In this document: one piece after another, positions 53,302 through 63,227 of the stretch | Layout of the letters: each line of letters starts with the position of its first letter | Position numbering within the stretch: the first letter of the stretch is position 1 | Assembly: GCF_001423105.1 (NCBI RefSeq) | Contig: NZ_LMNV01000002.1 | Span: forward strand, 1,099,815-1,163,814 | Source: Frondihabitans sp. Leaf304 | Lineage (GTDB): Bacteria > Actinomycetota > Actinomycetes > Actinomycetales > Microbacteriaceae | Reading direction: 5' to 3' | Length of the DNA: 64,000 bases | The notes under the pieces: model-generated | What the model saw: only the letters and a program-made list of their open reading frames with translations | Database searches by the model: none | What the model was told of the DNA's origin: nothing | Position numbers and translations under genes: made by a program

Positions 53302-53368
53302 CGCTTGGTTGGGTTCCGGATCCGAGTTTGCGACCCCGAAGATGCCCATTTCTCACCGATGAGGACCG

Positions 53369-54139
53369 ATGTACGCTCCAGAACGCCACCTCCGCATCGT
53401 CGAAGAGGCTCGGCAGCACGGTCGGGTCGATGTCCGAGACCTCGCCGAATTGCTCGAGGTCACTCCCGAGACCATCCGTCGCGACCTCACCAGCCTGGAG
53501 CGGCGAGGGTTGGTCCGTCGGGCGCACGGCGGGGCGATCCCCGTGGAACGCATCACCTTCCACCCGGGCGTCGGCGACCGAGGCGGAATCAACACGGCCG
53601 AGAAGATGGTCATCGCGCAGGCAGCCGTCGACGAGATCCCGGAGAACGGCTCGATCATCATCGACGCCGGCACCTCGACGATCCTGCTCGCCCAGATGCT
53701 GCCGTCCGACCGCGGCCTGACGGTCGTGACGCATTCGCTGCCGGTGGCCATGGCCGTCGCCAACCGCCCGGGCATCGACCTCCACCTACTCGGCGGCAGC
53801 ATCCGCCGCGACTCGCTCGCCGGTGTCGGCACCTGGACGCACCAGCTCGTCGGCATGGTCTCGGTCGACACCGCGTTCCTCAGCGTCGGCGGAATCACGC
53901 CAGAACGGGGCCTCACCACCCACAACATCTCGGAGGCGGCCGTGAAGTCGGCCCTCATCAAGTCGGCCCGCCGCAGCGTTCTCCTGGCAGATCACACCAA
54001 GTTCGGCCGAGAGGAGTTCGGTCGCGTCGCACCCATCGCCGCGATCGATACGATCATCACTGACCCGAGCGTCAACCTCGATCTCGTCCGCGAGGTCGAG
54101 GGGGCCGGCACCGAGGTCTTCTGGCCTGGCCGCGCCTGA
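53369..54139 (+). CDS. DeoR/GlpR-family transcriptional regulator of the PTS/mannitol locus
   Basis: A 256-residue regulator. The N-terminal DeoR HTH (residues 5-55) reads RHLRIVEEARQHGRVDVRDLAELLEVTPETIRRDLTSLERRGLVRRAHGGA, which is the family signature. The C-terminal sugar-phosphate-sensing domain has IDAGTSTILLAQML and ADHTKFGREEFGRV. It probably represses the PTS and mannitol genes until a sugar phosphate binds. It is divergent from ptsI and 44 bp upstream of ptsH, which would be read from the same promoter. Confidence 0.9.
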   Translation: MYAPERHLRIVEEARQHGRVDVRDLAELLEVTPETIRRDLTSLERRGLVRRAHGGAIPVERITFHPGVGDRGGINTAEKMVIAQAAVDEIPENGSIIIDAGTSTILLAQMLPSDRGLTVVTHSLPVAMAVANRPGIDLHLLGGSIRRDSLAGVGTWTHQLVGMVSVDTAFLSVGGITPERGLTTHNISEAAVKSALIKSARRSVLLADHTKFGREEFGRVAPIAAIDTIITDPSVNLDLVREVEGAGTEVFWPGRA

Positions 54140-54183
54140 TCGGCGACCACCATCACCATCTAGCCACTTCCCTTGGAGGAGTC

Positions 54184-54456
54184 ATGTCCGAAGCCACCCG
54201 TACCGTCACCGTCGCCTCGTCGTCCGGCCTGCACGCCCGACCCGCGTCGCTGTTCGTCCAGACGGTCACGGCCTCCGGCCACCAGGTCACCATCGCGAAG
54301 GGCGACAAGTCGGTCAACGCGGCGAGCATCCTCGGCCTGCTCGGCCTCGGTGTGAACACGGGCGACGAGGTCGTCCTCACCGTCTCGGGCGACGACGCCG
54401 AGACCACCGCCGACTCGCTGGTCGAGTTCCTCACGACCGACCACGACGTAGCCTGA
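54184..54456 (+). CDS. ptsH: PTS phosphocarrier protein HPr
   Basis: A 90-residue HPr with the phosphohistidine H17 in SGLHARPAS and a Ser at position 48 in SVNAASILGLL, the regulatory-serine site of other phyla; an HPr kinase is not expected in actinobacteria. It relays phosphate from EI to MtlF. GGAGGA lies upstream of the ATG at 54184. Confidence 0.95.
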   Translation: MSEATRTVTVASSSGLHARPASLFVQTVTASGHQVTIAKGDKSVNAASILGLLGLGVNTGDEVVLTVSGDDAETTADSLVEFLTTDHDVA

Positions 54457-54509
54457 CCACTCCGCTCTTCCCCTCTGGCGCCCTCGACACTCATGTCGGC
54501 GGGCGCCAG

Positions 54510-54515
54510 TAGTCT
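54510..54515 (+). promoter_or_regulatory. -10 box TAGTCT of xthA, leaderless start
   Basis: TAGTCT is followed by 7 nt and the ATG at 54523. Confidence 0.5.
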
Positions 54516-54522
54516 TTTCGGC

Positions 54523-56438
<1,916 letters not shown>

Positions 56439-56445
56439 CGACACC

Positions 56446-57015
56446 ATGCTGCCGTTCGTGCTCGAATCGAAGCGGCTGCGGCTCGAAGTGCCGCGGACGG
56501 CCGATGTCGGCGCCATCTTCAACGCCTGCCAAGACGAACAGCTCCAGGAATACACGACGGTGCCGGTGCCGTACACGTTCCGCGACGCCCAGTTCTTCGT
56601 CTCGCAGGTGGTCGAGCGCGGCTGGACGACCGGCCGCGAGTACACCTGGGGGCTCCGCGAGCCCGGGTCGAGCCTGCTCGTCGGAATGATCAGCATCCGT
56701 CTGCTGCACCGCGACGTCGGTTTCTGGTCCGCCGCCGAGGCACGGGGGCGCGGCCTGATGACGGAGGCACTGCGCCTGGTCAGCGACTGGGCCTTCGACG
56801 AGGGCCTTCCTGACATCCGGTGGGAGGGCTACGTCGGCAACACCGGCTCGGCCGGAGTCGCCCGCCGTTCCGGCTTCAGGTACACCGGTACGGGCCCCGG
56901 GCTCCAGCCCGACCGCGCCGGGCGTCACCCGGAGTGCTGGAAGGGCATTCTCTCGGCTACCGACGACGCCACCGAGAAGCCCGGCTGGCCGGCCGAGAGC
57001 GTCGCTCGGCCCTGA
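56446..57015 (+). CDS. GNAT-family N-acetyltransferase
   Basis: A 189-residue RimJ/RimL-type acetyltransferase. SKRLRLEVPRTADVGAIFNACQDEQLQEYTTVPVPYTFRDAQFFV and EARGRGLMTEALRLVSDWAFDE (acetyl-CoA binding V/I-x-x-x-x-G-x-G/A region, here ARGRGLMTEAL) are clear, followed by YVGNTGSAGVARRSGFRYTG. The acceptor could be a protein N-terminus, an amino acid or an antibiotic. The ATG at 56446 is 8 bp after trpS. Confidence 0.85.
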   Translation: MLPFVLESKRLRLEVPRTADVGAIFNACQDEQLQEYTTVPVPYTFRDAQFFVSQVVERGWTTGREYTWGLREPGSSLLVGMISIRLLHRDVGFWSAAEARGRGLMTEALRLVSDWAFDEGLPDIRWEGYVGNTGSAGVARRSGFRYTGTGPGLQPDRAGRHPECWKGILSATDDATEKPGWPAESVARP

Positions 57016-57142
57016 GTCGGCTCTCCGCTCTGACCCTGCCTGCCGCGCCACTACTGCTCTCCTGCGACCCTGCCCGGAATACAGCACGGCGGAGGGCGTT
57101 GGCTAAGGTCGAACAGCAACCCCCTACTCGAAAGACCGATCA

Positions 57143-58177
57143 GTGCCCCTCTCCCCCGACCGACTCGCGACTGCGATGCGGCACGCACTCAGCCTCGCCG
57201 CCCACGGTCCGGTCACCGGCCCGCACGCTCGAGTCGGCTGCGTCCTGCTCGACGACGCCGGAGCGACCGTCGCCGAGGGCTGGCACCGCGGGGCCGGCAC
57301 ACCGCATGCCGAGGTCGACGCACTCGCGAAGCTCCCCGGGGGCGACGCCCGCGGCCTGACCGCCGTCGTCACGCTCGAGCCGTGCAACCACTGGGGGCGG
57401 ACGGGCCCGTGCAGCGAAGCCCTCATCGAATCGGAAATTAGTCGGGTCGTCTTCGCCGTCGAGGATCCCGGTGCTCACTCGGGCGGAGGCAAGGAGCGTC
57501 TCAGAGACGCCGGCGTCCCGGTCGAGGAGGGCGTCCTGGTCGACGAGGTCTCGGAGTGGATGCGCCGATGGCTGACCGCTGTGCGACTCGGCCGACCGTT
57601 CGTCACTGTGAAATGGGCGTCGAGCCTCGACGGCCGCGCCGCGGCCGCCGACGGCACGAGCCAGTGGATCACGGGCGCGGCCGCTCGCCAGCACGTGCAC
57701 GAGCAGCGTGCGGAGCACGACGCCATCCTCGTCGGAACAGGCACGGTCCTCAGCGACGACCCGAGCCTGACCGCCCGGGGCGACGGCGGCGAGTTGCTTG
57801 CGAGCCAGCCCGTGCCGGTGGTGGTTGGCGAACGGTCCCTGCCGGCGACCAGTCGGATCCTGAAGCACCCTCGCGAAGCGATCGTCATCGGCACACGCGA
57901 CCTCGACGCGGTGCTGTCCGACCTGTACGCCCGCGAGATCCGCACCGTGTTCGTCGAGGGCGGGCCGACGGTCGCCTCCGAATTCATCCGTCGGGGTCTC
58001 GCCGACGACATCCTCGTCTACCTGGCGCCGACGCTGATCGGCGGCCCCGGGCTCGCCCTCGGCGACCTCGGCGTCGACACGATCGACGGGCAGCACCGTC
58101 TCACCGTGACGCACGTCACACCCCTCGGCGACGATCTCGCGATCCTCGCCCGCACCCGGAGCGGGAGCTCTTCATGA
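57143..58177 (+). CDS. ribD: Bifunctional riboflavin deaminase/reductase
   Basis: A 344-residue two-domain enzyme of riboflavin synthesis. The deaminase part has zinc ligands H55, C81 and C90 and E57 (GTPHAEVDALAK, LEPCNHWGRTGPC). The reductase part (about residues 150-340) has VTVKWASSLDGRAAAADGTSQWITG and VFVEGGPTVASEFIRRGLADDI. It performs the deamination and side-chain reduction of the pyrimidine intermediate. The start is a GTG at 57143 without a clear FMN riboswitch upstream. RibA begins with an ATGA overlap. Confidence 0.94.
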   Translation: MPLSPDRLATAMRHALSLAAHGPVTGPHARVGCVLLDDAGATVAEGWHRGAGTPHAEVDALAKLPGGDARGLTAVVTLEPCNHWGRTGPCSEALIESEISRVVFAVEDPGAHSGGGKERLRDAGVPVEEGVLVDEVSEWMRRWLTAVRLGRPFVTVKWASSLDGRAAAADGTSQWITGAAARQHVHEQRAEHDAILVGTGTVLSDDPSLTARGDGGELLASQPVPVVVGERSLPATSRILKHPREAIVIGTRDLDAVLSDLYAREIRTVFVEGGPTVASEFIRRGLADDILVYLAPTLIGGPGLALGDLGVDTIDGQHRLTVTHVTPLGDDLAILARTRSGSSS

Positions 58178-58797
58178 CCGACACCCCCGCGGTTCGACCG
58201 CACGTCTCATTCGAAGTCGAGACCACCGTTCCGACGACGCACGGCACGTTCCGCATGCGCGCCTACCGCGACCTCGACACCGGAGCCGACCACATCGCCA
58301 TCGTGTCGGGGCGTCCCGGCGACGGGGCGATCGTGCGCGTGCACTCGGAGTGCCTGACCGGTGAAGCGTTCGGGTCGCTCAAATGCGAGTGCGGGCCCCA
58401 GCTCGACGCCGCCCTCGACACCATTCGCGACCACGGCGGCGTGGTGATCTACCTCCGGGGCCACGAGGGCCGAGGAATCGGCCTCATCAACAAGCTGCGC
58501 GCCTACAAGCTGCAGGAGGAGGGCCTCGACACGCTCGACGCGAACCTCGCGCTCGGACTCCCCGCCGATGCCCGCGAGTACGTCGCGGCCGCCGACATCC
58601 TGCGCGACCTCGGCATCACATCGGTGCGGCTGCTGTCGAACAACCCCGACAAGCGTCTGCAGCTCACGCAGCACGACATCGAGGTCAGCGAGATGGTGCC
58701 CCTCGTCGTCGGCGTCGGCACGTTCAACGAGTCGTACCTCGACACCAAGCGCGACAGGATGGGACACCAGCTTCCGGGGTCGCTCGGTACCGTCTGA
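58174..58797 (+). CDS. ribA: GTP cyclohydrolase II
   Basis: A 207-residue enzyme that opens GTP to the first pyrimidine intermediate of riboflavin synthesis. Zinc cysteines C60, C71 and C73 are in VHSECLTGEAFGSLKCECG, and YLRGHEGRGIGLINKLRAYKLQEEGLDTLDAN is the GTP-site block. It is stand-alone rather than fused to RibB. Its ATG lies within the ribD stop (58174-58177). The remaining rib genes are not in the window. Confidence 0.95.
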   Translation: MTDTPAVRPHVSFEVETTVPTTHGTFRMRAYRDLDTGADHIAIVSGRPGDGAIVRVHSECLTGEAFGSLKCECGPQLDAALDTIRDHGGVVIYLRGHEGRGIGLINKLRAYKLQEEGLDTLDANLALGLPADAREYVAAADILRDLGITSVRLLSNNPDKRLQLTQHDIEVSEMVPLVVGVGTFNESYLDTKRDRMGHQLPGSLGTV

Positions 58798-58958
58798 GCT
58801 CACGAAACCGTGCCGTGCGGTTCGACGGGCCGGGCGTGTCGTAGTAATCTGCCACTCGGCTGTTACAAACGGCCGATCACTTCCCCGGTGGCGACGATGC
58901 TCGGGAGCCCCGCCTCACCCCGCGCCGCCTCTCGAAGCGCCTCTCCGCCGCCTCTCGC

Positions 58959-58982
58959 GGTGCGATCTCTCGGGCTCGCACC
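58959..58982 (+). promoter_or_regulatory. Small hairpin in the leader of the MHS symporter gene
   Basis: GGTGCGA (58959-58965) pairs with TCGCACC (58976-58982) over 7 bp, 28 bp before the ATG at 59010. Its role is not evident. Confidence 0.35.
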
Positions 58983-59009
58983 CTGCACGTCAGCGACGGA
59001 GACACTCGC

Positions 59010-60383
59010 ATGTCAGCCCGCACCACCACGCCCGCAACACCCGGCAAGCCCACCGCGACCGGATCCGACGCCGCGCCGGTGAACTCGCGCTCCCGCGTCA
59101 TCGTCGCAAGCCTCATCGGCACCTCGATCGAGTTCTACGACTTCTACGTCTACGCGACCGCGGCAGTGCTGGTGTTCCCCACCCTCTTCTTCGCGAACTC
59201 CGACCCGACGATCGCTCTGCTCCAGTCGTTCGCGGTCTTCGGCGTCGCCTTCGTCGCCAGACCGGTCGGCTCGATCGTCTTCGGCCACTTCGGTGACCGC
59301 ATCGGTCGGAAGAACACCCTCATCGCATCGCTGCTCACGATGGGCATCGCGACGTTCTTGATCGGACTCATTCCCGCCGGCACAACCACCGGATGGTCGA
59401 TTCTGGCTCCGACGTTCCTCGTCATCCTCCGTTTCGCCCAGGGCTTCGGCCTCGGCGGCGAGTGGAGCGGGGCGGCGTTGCTCGCGACGGAGAACGCCCC
59501 CAAGGGCAAGCGCGCCATCTACGGCACGTTCCCGCAGCTCGGCGCACCCATCGGCTTCATGATCGCCAACGGGCTATTCCTCGTGCTCAACGTGTCGATG
59601 TCGGCCGAGGCGTTCGCGAGCTGGGGCTGGCGCATCCCGTTCCTCGGCTCGGCCCTGCTCGTCGCGGTCGGCCTCTACGCCCGATTCAAGCTCGTCGAGA
59701 CCCCCGCCTTCACCAAGGTCATCGAGACCGGAAACGTGTCGAAGCTCCCCCTCGGCCGCGTGTTCCGCACAAGCTGGCGTCAGCTGATCCTCGGCACGTT
59801 CATCATGCTGGCGACCTACACGCTCTTCTACCTGATGACGACGTTCACGCTCACCTACGGCACGACGCCGGCCGACGCCCCCGTGGCCGGGCTCGGCTAC
59901 ACCCGCGAGAAGTTCCTGCTCATGCTCATCGTCGGGGTCGCGTTCTTCGGCATCTTCACGCTCGTGTCGGGGCCGCTGGCCGAGCGCTTCGGTCGGCGAC
60001 GCCTCCTGCTCGCGGTGACCAGCGGGATCCTCGTCTTCGGCTTCTTGTTCACCCCGCTCTTCGGGGCCGGGTTCGCCGGTGCGCAGGGTCTGCTGATCGT
60101 CGGGTTCATCCTGATGGGGCTCACCTTCGGGCCCATGGGTGCGGTGCTGCCGGAGCTGTTCCCCGCGAACGTCAGATACACAGGATCCGCCATCAGCTAC
60201 AACTTTGCGAGCATCCTGGGCGCCGCAGTCGCCCCCTTCATCGCCGTGGCGCTCTGGAAAGCAGCCGAGGGAAGCACCTGGCTCGTCGGCGTCTACCTGT
60301 CGGCGATGGCGCTCATCACGTTCGTCGCGCTGGTGCTCAGCAAAGAGACGCGCGACGTCGACTACGGCGACAACCTGAGCTAG
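59010..60383 (+). CDS. MHS-family (metabolite:H+) major facilitator symporter
   Basis: A 457-residue transporter with twelve predicted membrane helices. SLIGTSIEFYDFYVYATAAVLVFPTLFF and GHFGDRIGRKNTL match the metabolite:H+ symporters (ShiA, KgtP, ProP), and GFGLGGEWSGAALLATENAP is the family loop. The natural substrate (organic acid, osmolyte or shikimate-like) cannot be told. The ATG at 59010 has GGAGA upstream. It stands alone between ribA and the ABC exporter. Confidence 0.88.
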   Translation: MSARTTTPATPGKPTATGSDAAPVNSRSRVIVASLIGTSIEFYDFYVYATAAVLVFPTLFFANSDPTIALLQSFAVFGVAFVARPVGSIVFGHFGDRIGRKNTLIASLLTMGIATFLIGLIPAGTTTGWSILAPTFLVILRFAQGFGLGGEWSGAALLATENAPKGKRAIYGTFPQLGAPIGFMIANGLFLVLNVSMSAEAFASWGWRIPFLGSALLVAVGLYARFKLVETPAFTKVIETGNVSKLPLGRVFRTSWRQLILGTFIMLATYTLFYLMTTFTLTYGTTPADAPVAGLGYTREKFLLMLIVGVAFFGIFTLVSGPLAERFGRRRLLLAVTSGILVFGFLFTPLFGAGFAGAQGLLIVGFILMGLTFGPMGAVLPELFPANVRYTGSAISYNFASILGAAVAPFIAVALWKAAEGSTWLVGVYLSAMALITFVALVLSKETRDVDYGDNLS

Positions 60384-60441
60384 CCGTCGGGCTGTTATCC
60401 ACAGACCCGAGGGATTCGTGAGCGGTGTCGGACGCCGAGGC

Positions 60442-60447
60442 TAAAAT
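60442..60447 (+). promoter_or_regulatory. -10 box TAAAAT of the ABC exporter
   Basis: TAAAAT gives a leader of about 20 nt with the ribosome site AGAAGGA (60464-60470) 4 nt before the ATG at 60475. Confidence 0.5.
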
Positions 60448-60474
60448 CGACGAAGCACCCATCAGAAGGACAGA

Positions 60475-62460
60475 ATGAGCTCCGACACCGACTCGCGCCC
60501 CACCGCTTCTCCGACCGCGTCGGTGCCCTCTGCCGACTCGGCGTCTTCGTCTGCTGCGGGTTCGTCGGGTTCGGCGTCCGGCACGAAGAAGCGCGCGCGT
60601 CGACCTCGCCCGCCGCGTCTCGACCGCAACGGGCGGCCCATCCCCGAGGGGCCGAGAGCGAAGTTCAGCCAGCTGCTGCCCTACCTCTTCGAGAACAAAC
60701 CGGTGCTCTTCGTGATCGTCGGGCTCAGTGTTCTCGGTGCGGCCGCATCGCTGGCGCAGCCGCTGCTCGTTCAGCAGGTGATCGGCTTCGTCCAGGCCAA
60801 CAAGCCTCTGGGGCCGTTGGTCTTCGCTCTGGTCGCCCTGGTGGTCGTCTCGGGACTGGTCAACGGGTTCCAGCACTACCTCCTGCAACGAACCGGCGAG
60901 GCGGTCGTCCTCTCGAGCCGCCGTCGACTCGTCGCACGGATGCTCAACCTTCCGATCAGCGAATTCGACGCGCGACGGACGGGCGACCTCGTGTCGCGCG
61001 TCGGCTCCGACACCACCCTGCTCCGGGCCGTCCTCACGCAGGGGCTCGTCGATGCGGTCGGCGGCTCGCTCACCTTCATCGGCGCCATCATCGGCATGGC
61101 CATCATCGATCCCGTGCTGTTGGCCCTGACGGTGCTGATCGTGGCCATCTCGGTCGTGGTCGTCGTGACGCTGTCGCGTCGCATCCGCGTTGCCAGCCAG
61201 CGGGCCCAGCGCAAGGTCGGCGACCTGACCGCCGCCGTCGAGCGGGCTATCTCGTCTATTCGCACCGTCCGCGCTTCCGGGGCCACGGAACGCGAAATCG
61301 ATGCCATCGACGTCGATGCCCGCGGCGCCTACGACCGCGGTCTCGAGGTGGCGAGCGCCTCCGCCGTCGTCGTACCGATCGCCAGCATCGCCATGCAGGT
61401 GTCGTTCCTGGTCGTCCTCGGCGTGGGCGGCTACCGCGTCGCGACCGGTGCCGACACGATCGCCGACCTCGTGTCGTTCATTCTGTTCCTGTTCCTCATG
61501 ATCATGCCTCTCGGCCAGGCGTTCGGCGCCGTCACAAGCGTCAACTCCGCGCTTGGTGCTCTCGGCCGCATCCAAGAGATCATCGATCTCCCCGGTGAGA
61601 CCGCGAATGACGAGACTCTGGCCCGAGCGGCTGCGACTATCGGGACCGTGGCCGAGGCCGACCACTCGCTGACCTTCGAGGGCGTCGAGTTCAGCTACCC
61701 GACCGCTCCTCCCAGCGAGGAGGAGCTCCTCGCCCCCGTCACCCCCAAGGCCGCGCCGTCATCAGGAGTCGACTCCGACCTGACAGTGCTCCGCGGCGTC
61801 TCGTTCACCGCACCCCAGGGCAAGCGCACCGCGCTCGTCGGGCCGTCCGGTGCCGGCAAGTCGACCATCCTCGCGCTCATCGAACGCTTCTACGACCCGA
61901 CAGCCGGCGTGATCCGACTCGGCGGCGTCGACATCCGGGCTCTCGACCGCTTCGAGCTCCGAGCTCAGATCGGCTACGTCGAGCAAGACGCTCCCGTGCT
62001 CGCCGGCACCATCCGAGACAACCTCGTGCTCGGCGCTCCCGGCGCCACCGACGACGACTGCCGCCGCGTGCTCGAGGCCGTCAACCTCACCGCCGTTCTC
62101 GAGCGCGGCGAGCACGGCCTCGACGCTCAGGTCGGCGAAGACGGCGTGATGCTGTCCGGTGGCGAGAAGCAGCGCCTCGCCATAGCTCGCACCCTTCTCG
62201 CGGCACCGCCAATCCTTCTGCTCGACGAGTCGACCTCGTCTCTCGACGGCATCAACGAGCAGCGTCTCCGCGAGGCGATCGACGCCGTCGCCGAGAACCG
62301 CACGCTGATCATCATCGCCCACCGCCTCTCGACGGTGGTCGACTCCGACCAGATCGTTGTGCTCGCCGAGGGTTCCGTCGTTGGTGTCGGCACGCACTCC
62401 GAGCTGGTTCAGTCCACGCCGCTCTACCGCGATCTCGCCAAGCACCAGCTGCTCGTGTAG
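60475..62460 (+). CDS. ABC exporter, fused permease/ATPase half-transporter
   Basis: A 661-residue half-exporter. A Ser/Ala-rich N-terminus (1-45) precedes a six-helix transmembrane domain (about 75-340, with the coupling sequence ERAISSIRTVRASGATE), followed by the ATPase: Walker A GPSGAGKST near 460, signature LSGGEKQRLAIAR near 560 and Walker B ILLLDESTSSLD near 580. It is of the MsbA/LmrA type and exports drugs, lipids or peptides; it may work as a homodimer. No regulator or partner gene is adjacent. Confidence 0.9.
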   Translation: MSSDTDSRPTASPTASVPSADSASSSAAGSSGSASGTKKRARRPRPPRLDRNGRPIPEGPRAKFSQLLPYLFENKPVLFVIVGLSVLGAAASLAQPLLVQQVIGFVQANKPLGPLVFALVALVVVSGLVNGFQHYLLQRTGEAVVLSSRRRLVARMLNLPISEFDARRTGDLVSRVGSDTTLLRAVLTQGLVDAVGGSLTFIGAIIGMAIIDPVLLALTVLIVAISVVVVVTLSRRIRVASQRAQRKVGDLTAAVERAISSIRTVRASGATEREIDAIDVDARGAYDRGLEVASASAVVVPIASIAMQVSFLVVLGVGGYRVATGADTIADLVSFILFLFLMIMPLGQAFGAVTSVNSALGALGRIQEIIDLPGETANDETLARAAATIGTVAEADHSLTFEGVEFSYPTAPPSEEELLAPVTPKAAPSSGVDSDLTVLRGVSFTAPQGKRTALVGPSGAGKSTILALIERFYDPTAGVIRLGGVDIRALDRFELRAQIGYVEQDAPVLAGTIRDNLVLGAPGATDDDCRRVLEAVNLTAVLERGEHGLDAQVGEDGVMLSGGEKQRLAIARTLLAAPPILLLDESTSSLDGINEQRLREAIDAVAENRTLIIIAHRLSTVVDSDQIVVLAEGSVVGVGTHSELVQSTPLYRDLAKHQLLV

Positions 62461-62481
62461 TTCGCGTCTGCGTGCTGGCTT

Positions 62482-62690
62482 CGGCTGCACCCGCACGGTC
62501 GGTTCACATCCGCAGGATCGGCTCACACCCGCCCAGCCGGCTCACACCCGCACGGTCGGCTCACACCCGCACGACCGGCTCACACCCGCACGACCGGCTC
62601 ACACCCGCCCGGCCGGCTCACACCCGCACGATCGGCCTAGGCAGCCGCCCTAGCCGGCGGGTGTACGCCGCTCTTGCGGGTCTGGGCCGA
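62482..62690. repeat. Composite intergenic repeat: eight 19-bp units plus hairpin and inverted tail
   Basis: Eight direct repeats of about 19 bp, consensus CGGCTCACACCCGCACGAC, start at 62482, 62500, 62519, 62538, 62557, 62576, 62595 and 62614, with no spacers. They are followed by CCTAG, GGCGGGTGTACGCC (a small hairpin) and TTGCGGGTCTGGGCCGA, an inverted copy of the unit. The same layout lies at 13453-13608. Confidence 0.85.
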
Positions 62691-62741
62691 TGGTGCGGGC
62701 CATGGCCCAGGGTGCACGCGCGAACGGCGATCGCTGCCCCG

Positions 62742-63215
62742 CGAGATGGCCTGATCGACGGGATCTAGCCACACTCGACGTAGGTAGTGCCATCTCGCGG
62801 CGTGCGGGCGGGCCCGGGCAGCCCACGACGCCGAGATCGCAGTTGAGGTCGCCCGCACCCGACGCCAAGTGCGATCTCGGCGCGGGCGACGAGCCTTAAC
62901 GAGATGGCCTGACCGACGGGAGCTAGCCACGCTCGACGTAGGTAGGGCCATCTCGCGGCGGGCGGGCGGGCCCGGGCGACCCACGACGCCGAGATCGCAG
63001 TTGAGGTCGCCCGCACCCGACGCCAAGTGCGATCTCGGCGCAGCCAACGAGTCTCAACGAGATGGCCTGATCGACGGGAGCTAGCCACGCTTGACGTAGG
63101 TAGGGCCATCTCGCGGCGTGCGGGCGGGCCCGGGCCGCCCACGACGCCGAGATCGCACTTGAGGTCGCCCGCACCCGACGCGAAGTGCGATCTCGGCGCG
63201 GGCAGAAGCGAGACC
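62742..63215. repeat. Three 158-bp tandem repeats, each with two hairpins
   Basis: CGAGATGGCC begins at 62742, 62900 and 63058, an exact period of 158 bp, with few differences between units. In each unit CGAGATGGCC pairs with GGCCATCTCG about 45 bp downstream (hairpin 1; one G:C lost in unit 1), and CGCCGAGATCGCA pairs with TGCGATCTCGGCG about 30 bp later (hairpin 2; 13 bp, 16 bp in unit 3). Confidence 0.9.
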
Positions 63216-63227
63216 GGCGCAGCGCGA

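Larger units (their letters stand above)
62461..63227. other. Gene-free repeat-rich region before pncA
   Basis: These 767 bp hold the composite 19-bp repeat element (62482-62690), a GGGCCATGGCCC palindrome at about 62696-62707 and three 158-bp tandem repeats (62742-63215). Short frames in it shift in each 158-bp unit, so they are not conserved coding sequence. Confidence 0.8.

Noticed and set aside
57016-57142. FMN riboswitch before ribD
   Set aside because: None of the conserved FMN-aptamer words could be recognised in the 127-bp leader.
60395-60403. Perfect DnaA box TTATCCACA between the MHS symporter and ABC exporter
   Set aside because: It is a single box without neighbouring boxes, an AT-rich element or origin genes, so it does not support an origin of replication.
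62482-62632. CRISPR-like array of short direct repeats
   Set aside because: The 19-bp units follow one another without spacers and no cas genes are nearby, so this is a tandem repeat.
62690-63084. Short plus- and minus-strand frames with repeated SRRAGGPGQPTTPRSQ-like sequence
   Set aside because: They come from the 158-bp tandem repeats, whose period is not a multiple of three, so the frame shifts in every unit.
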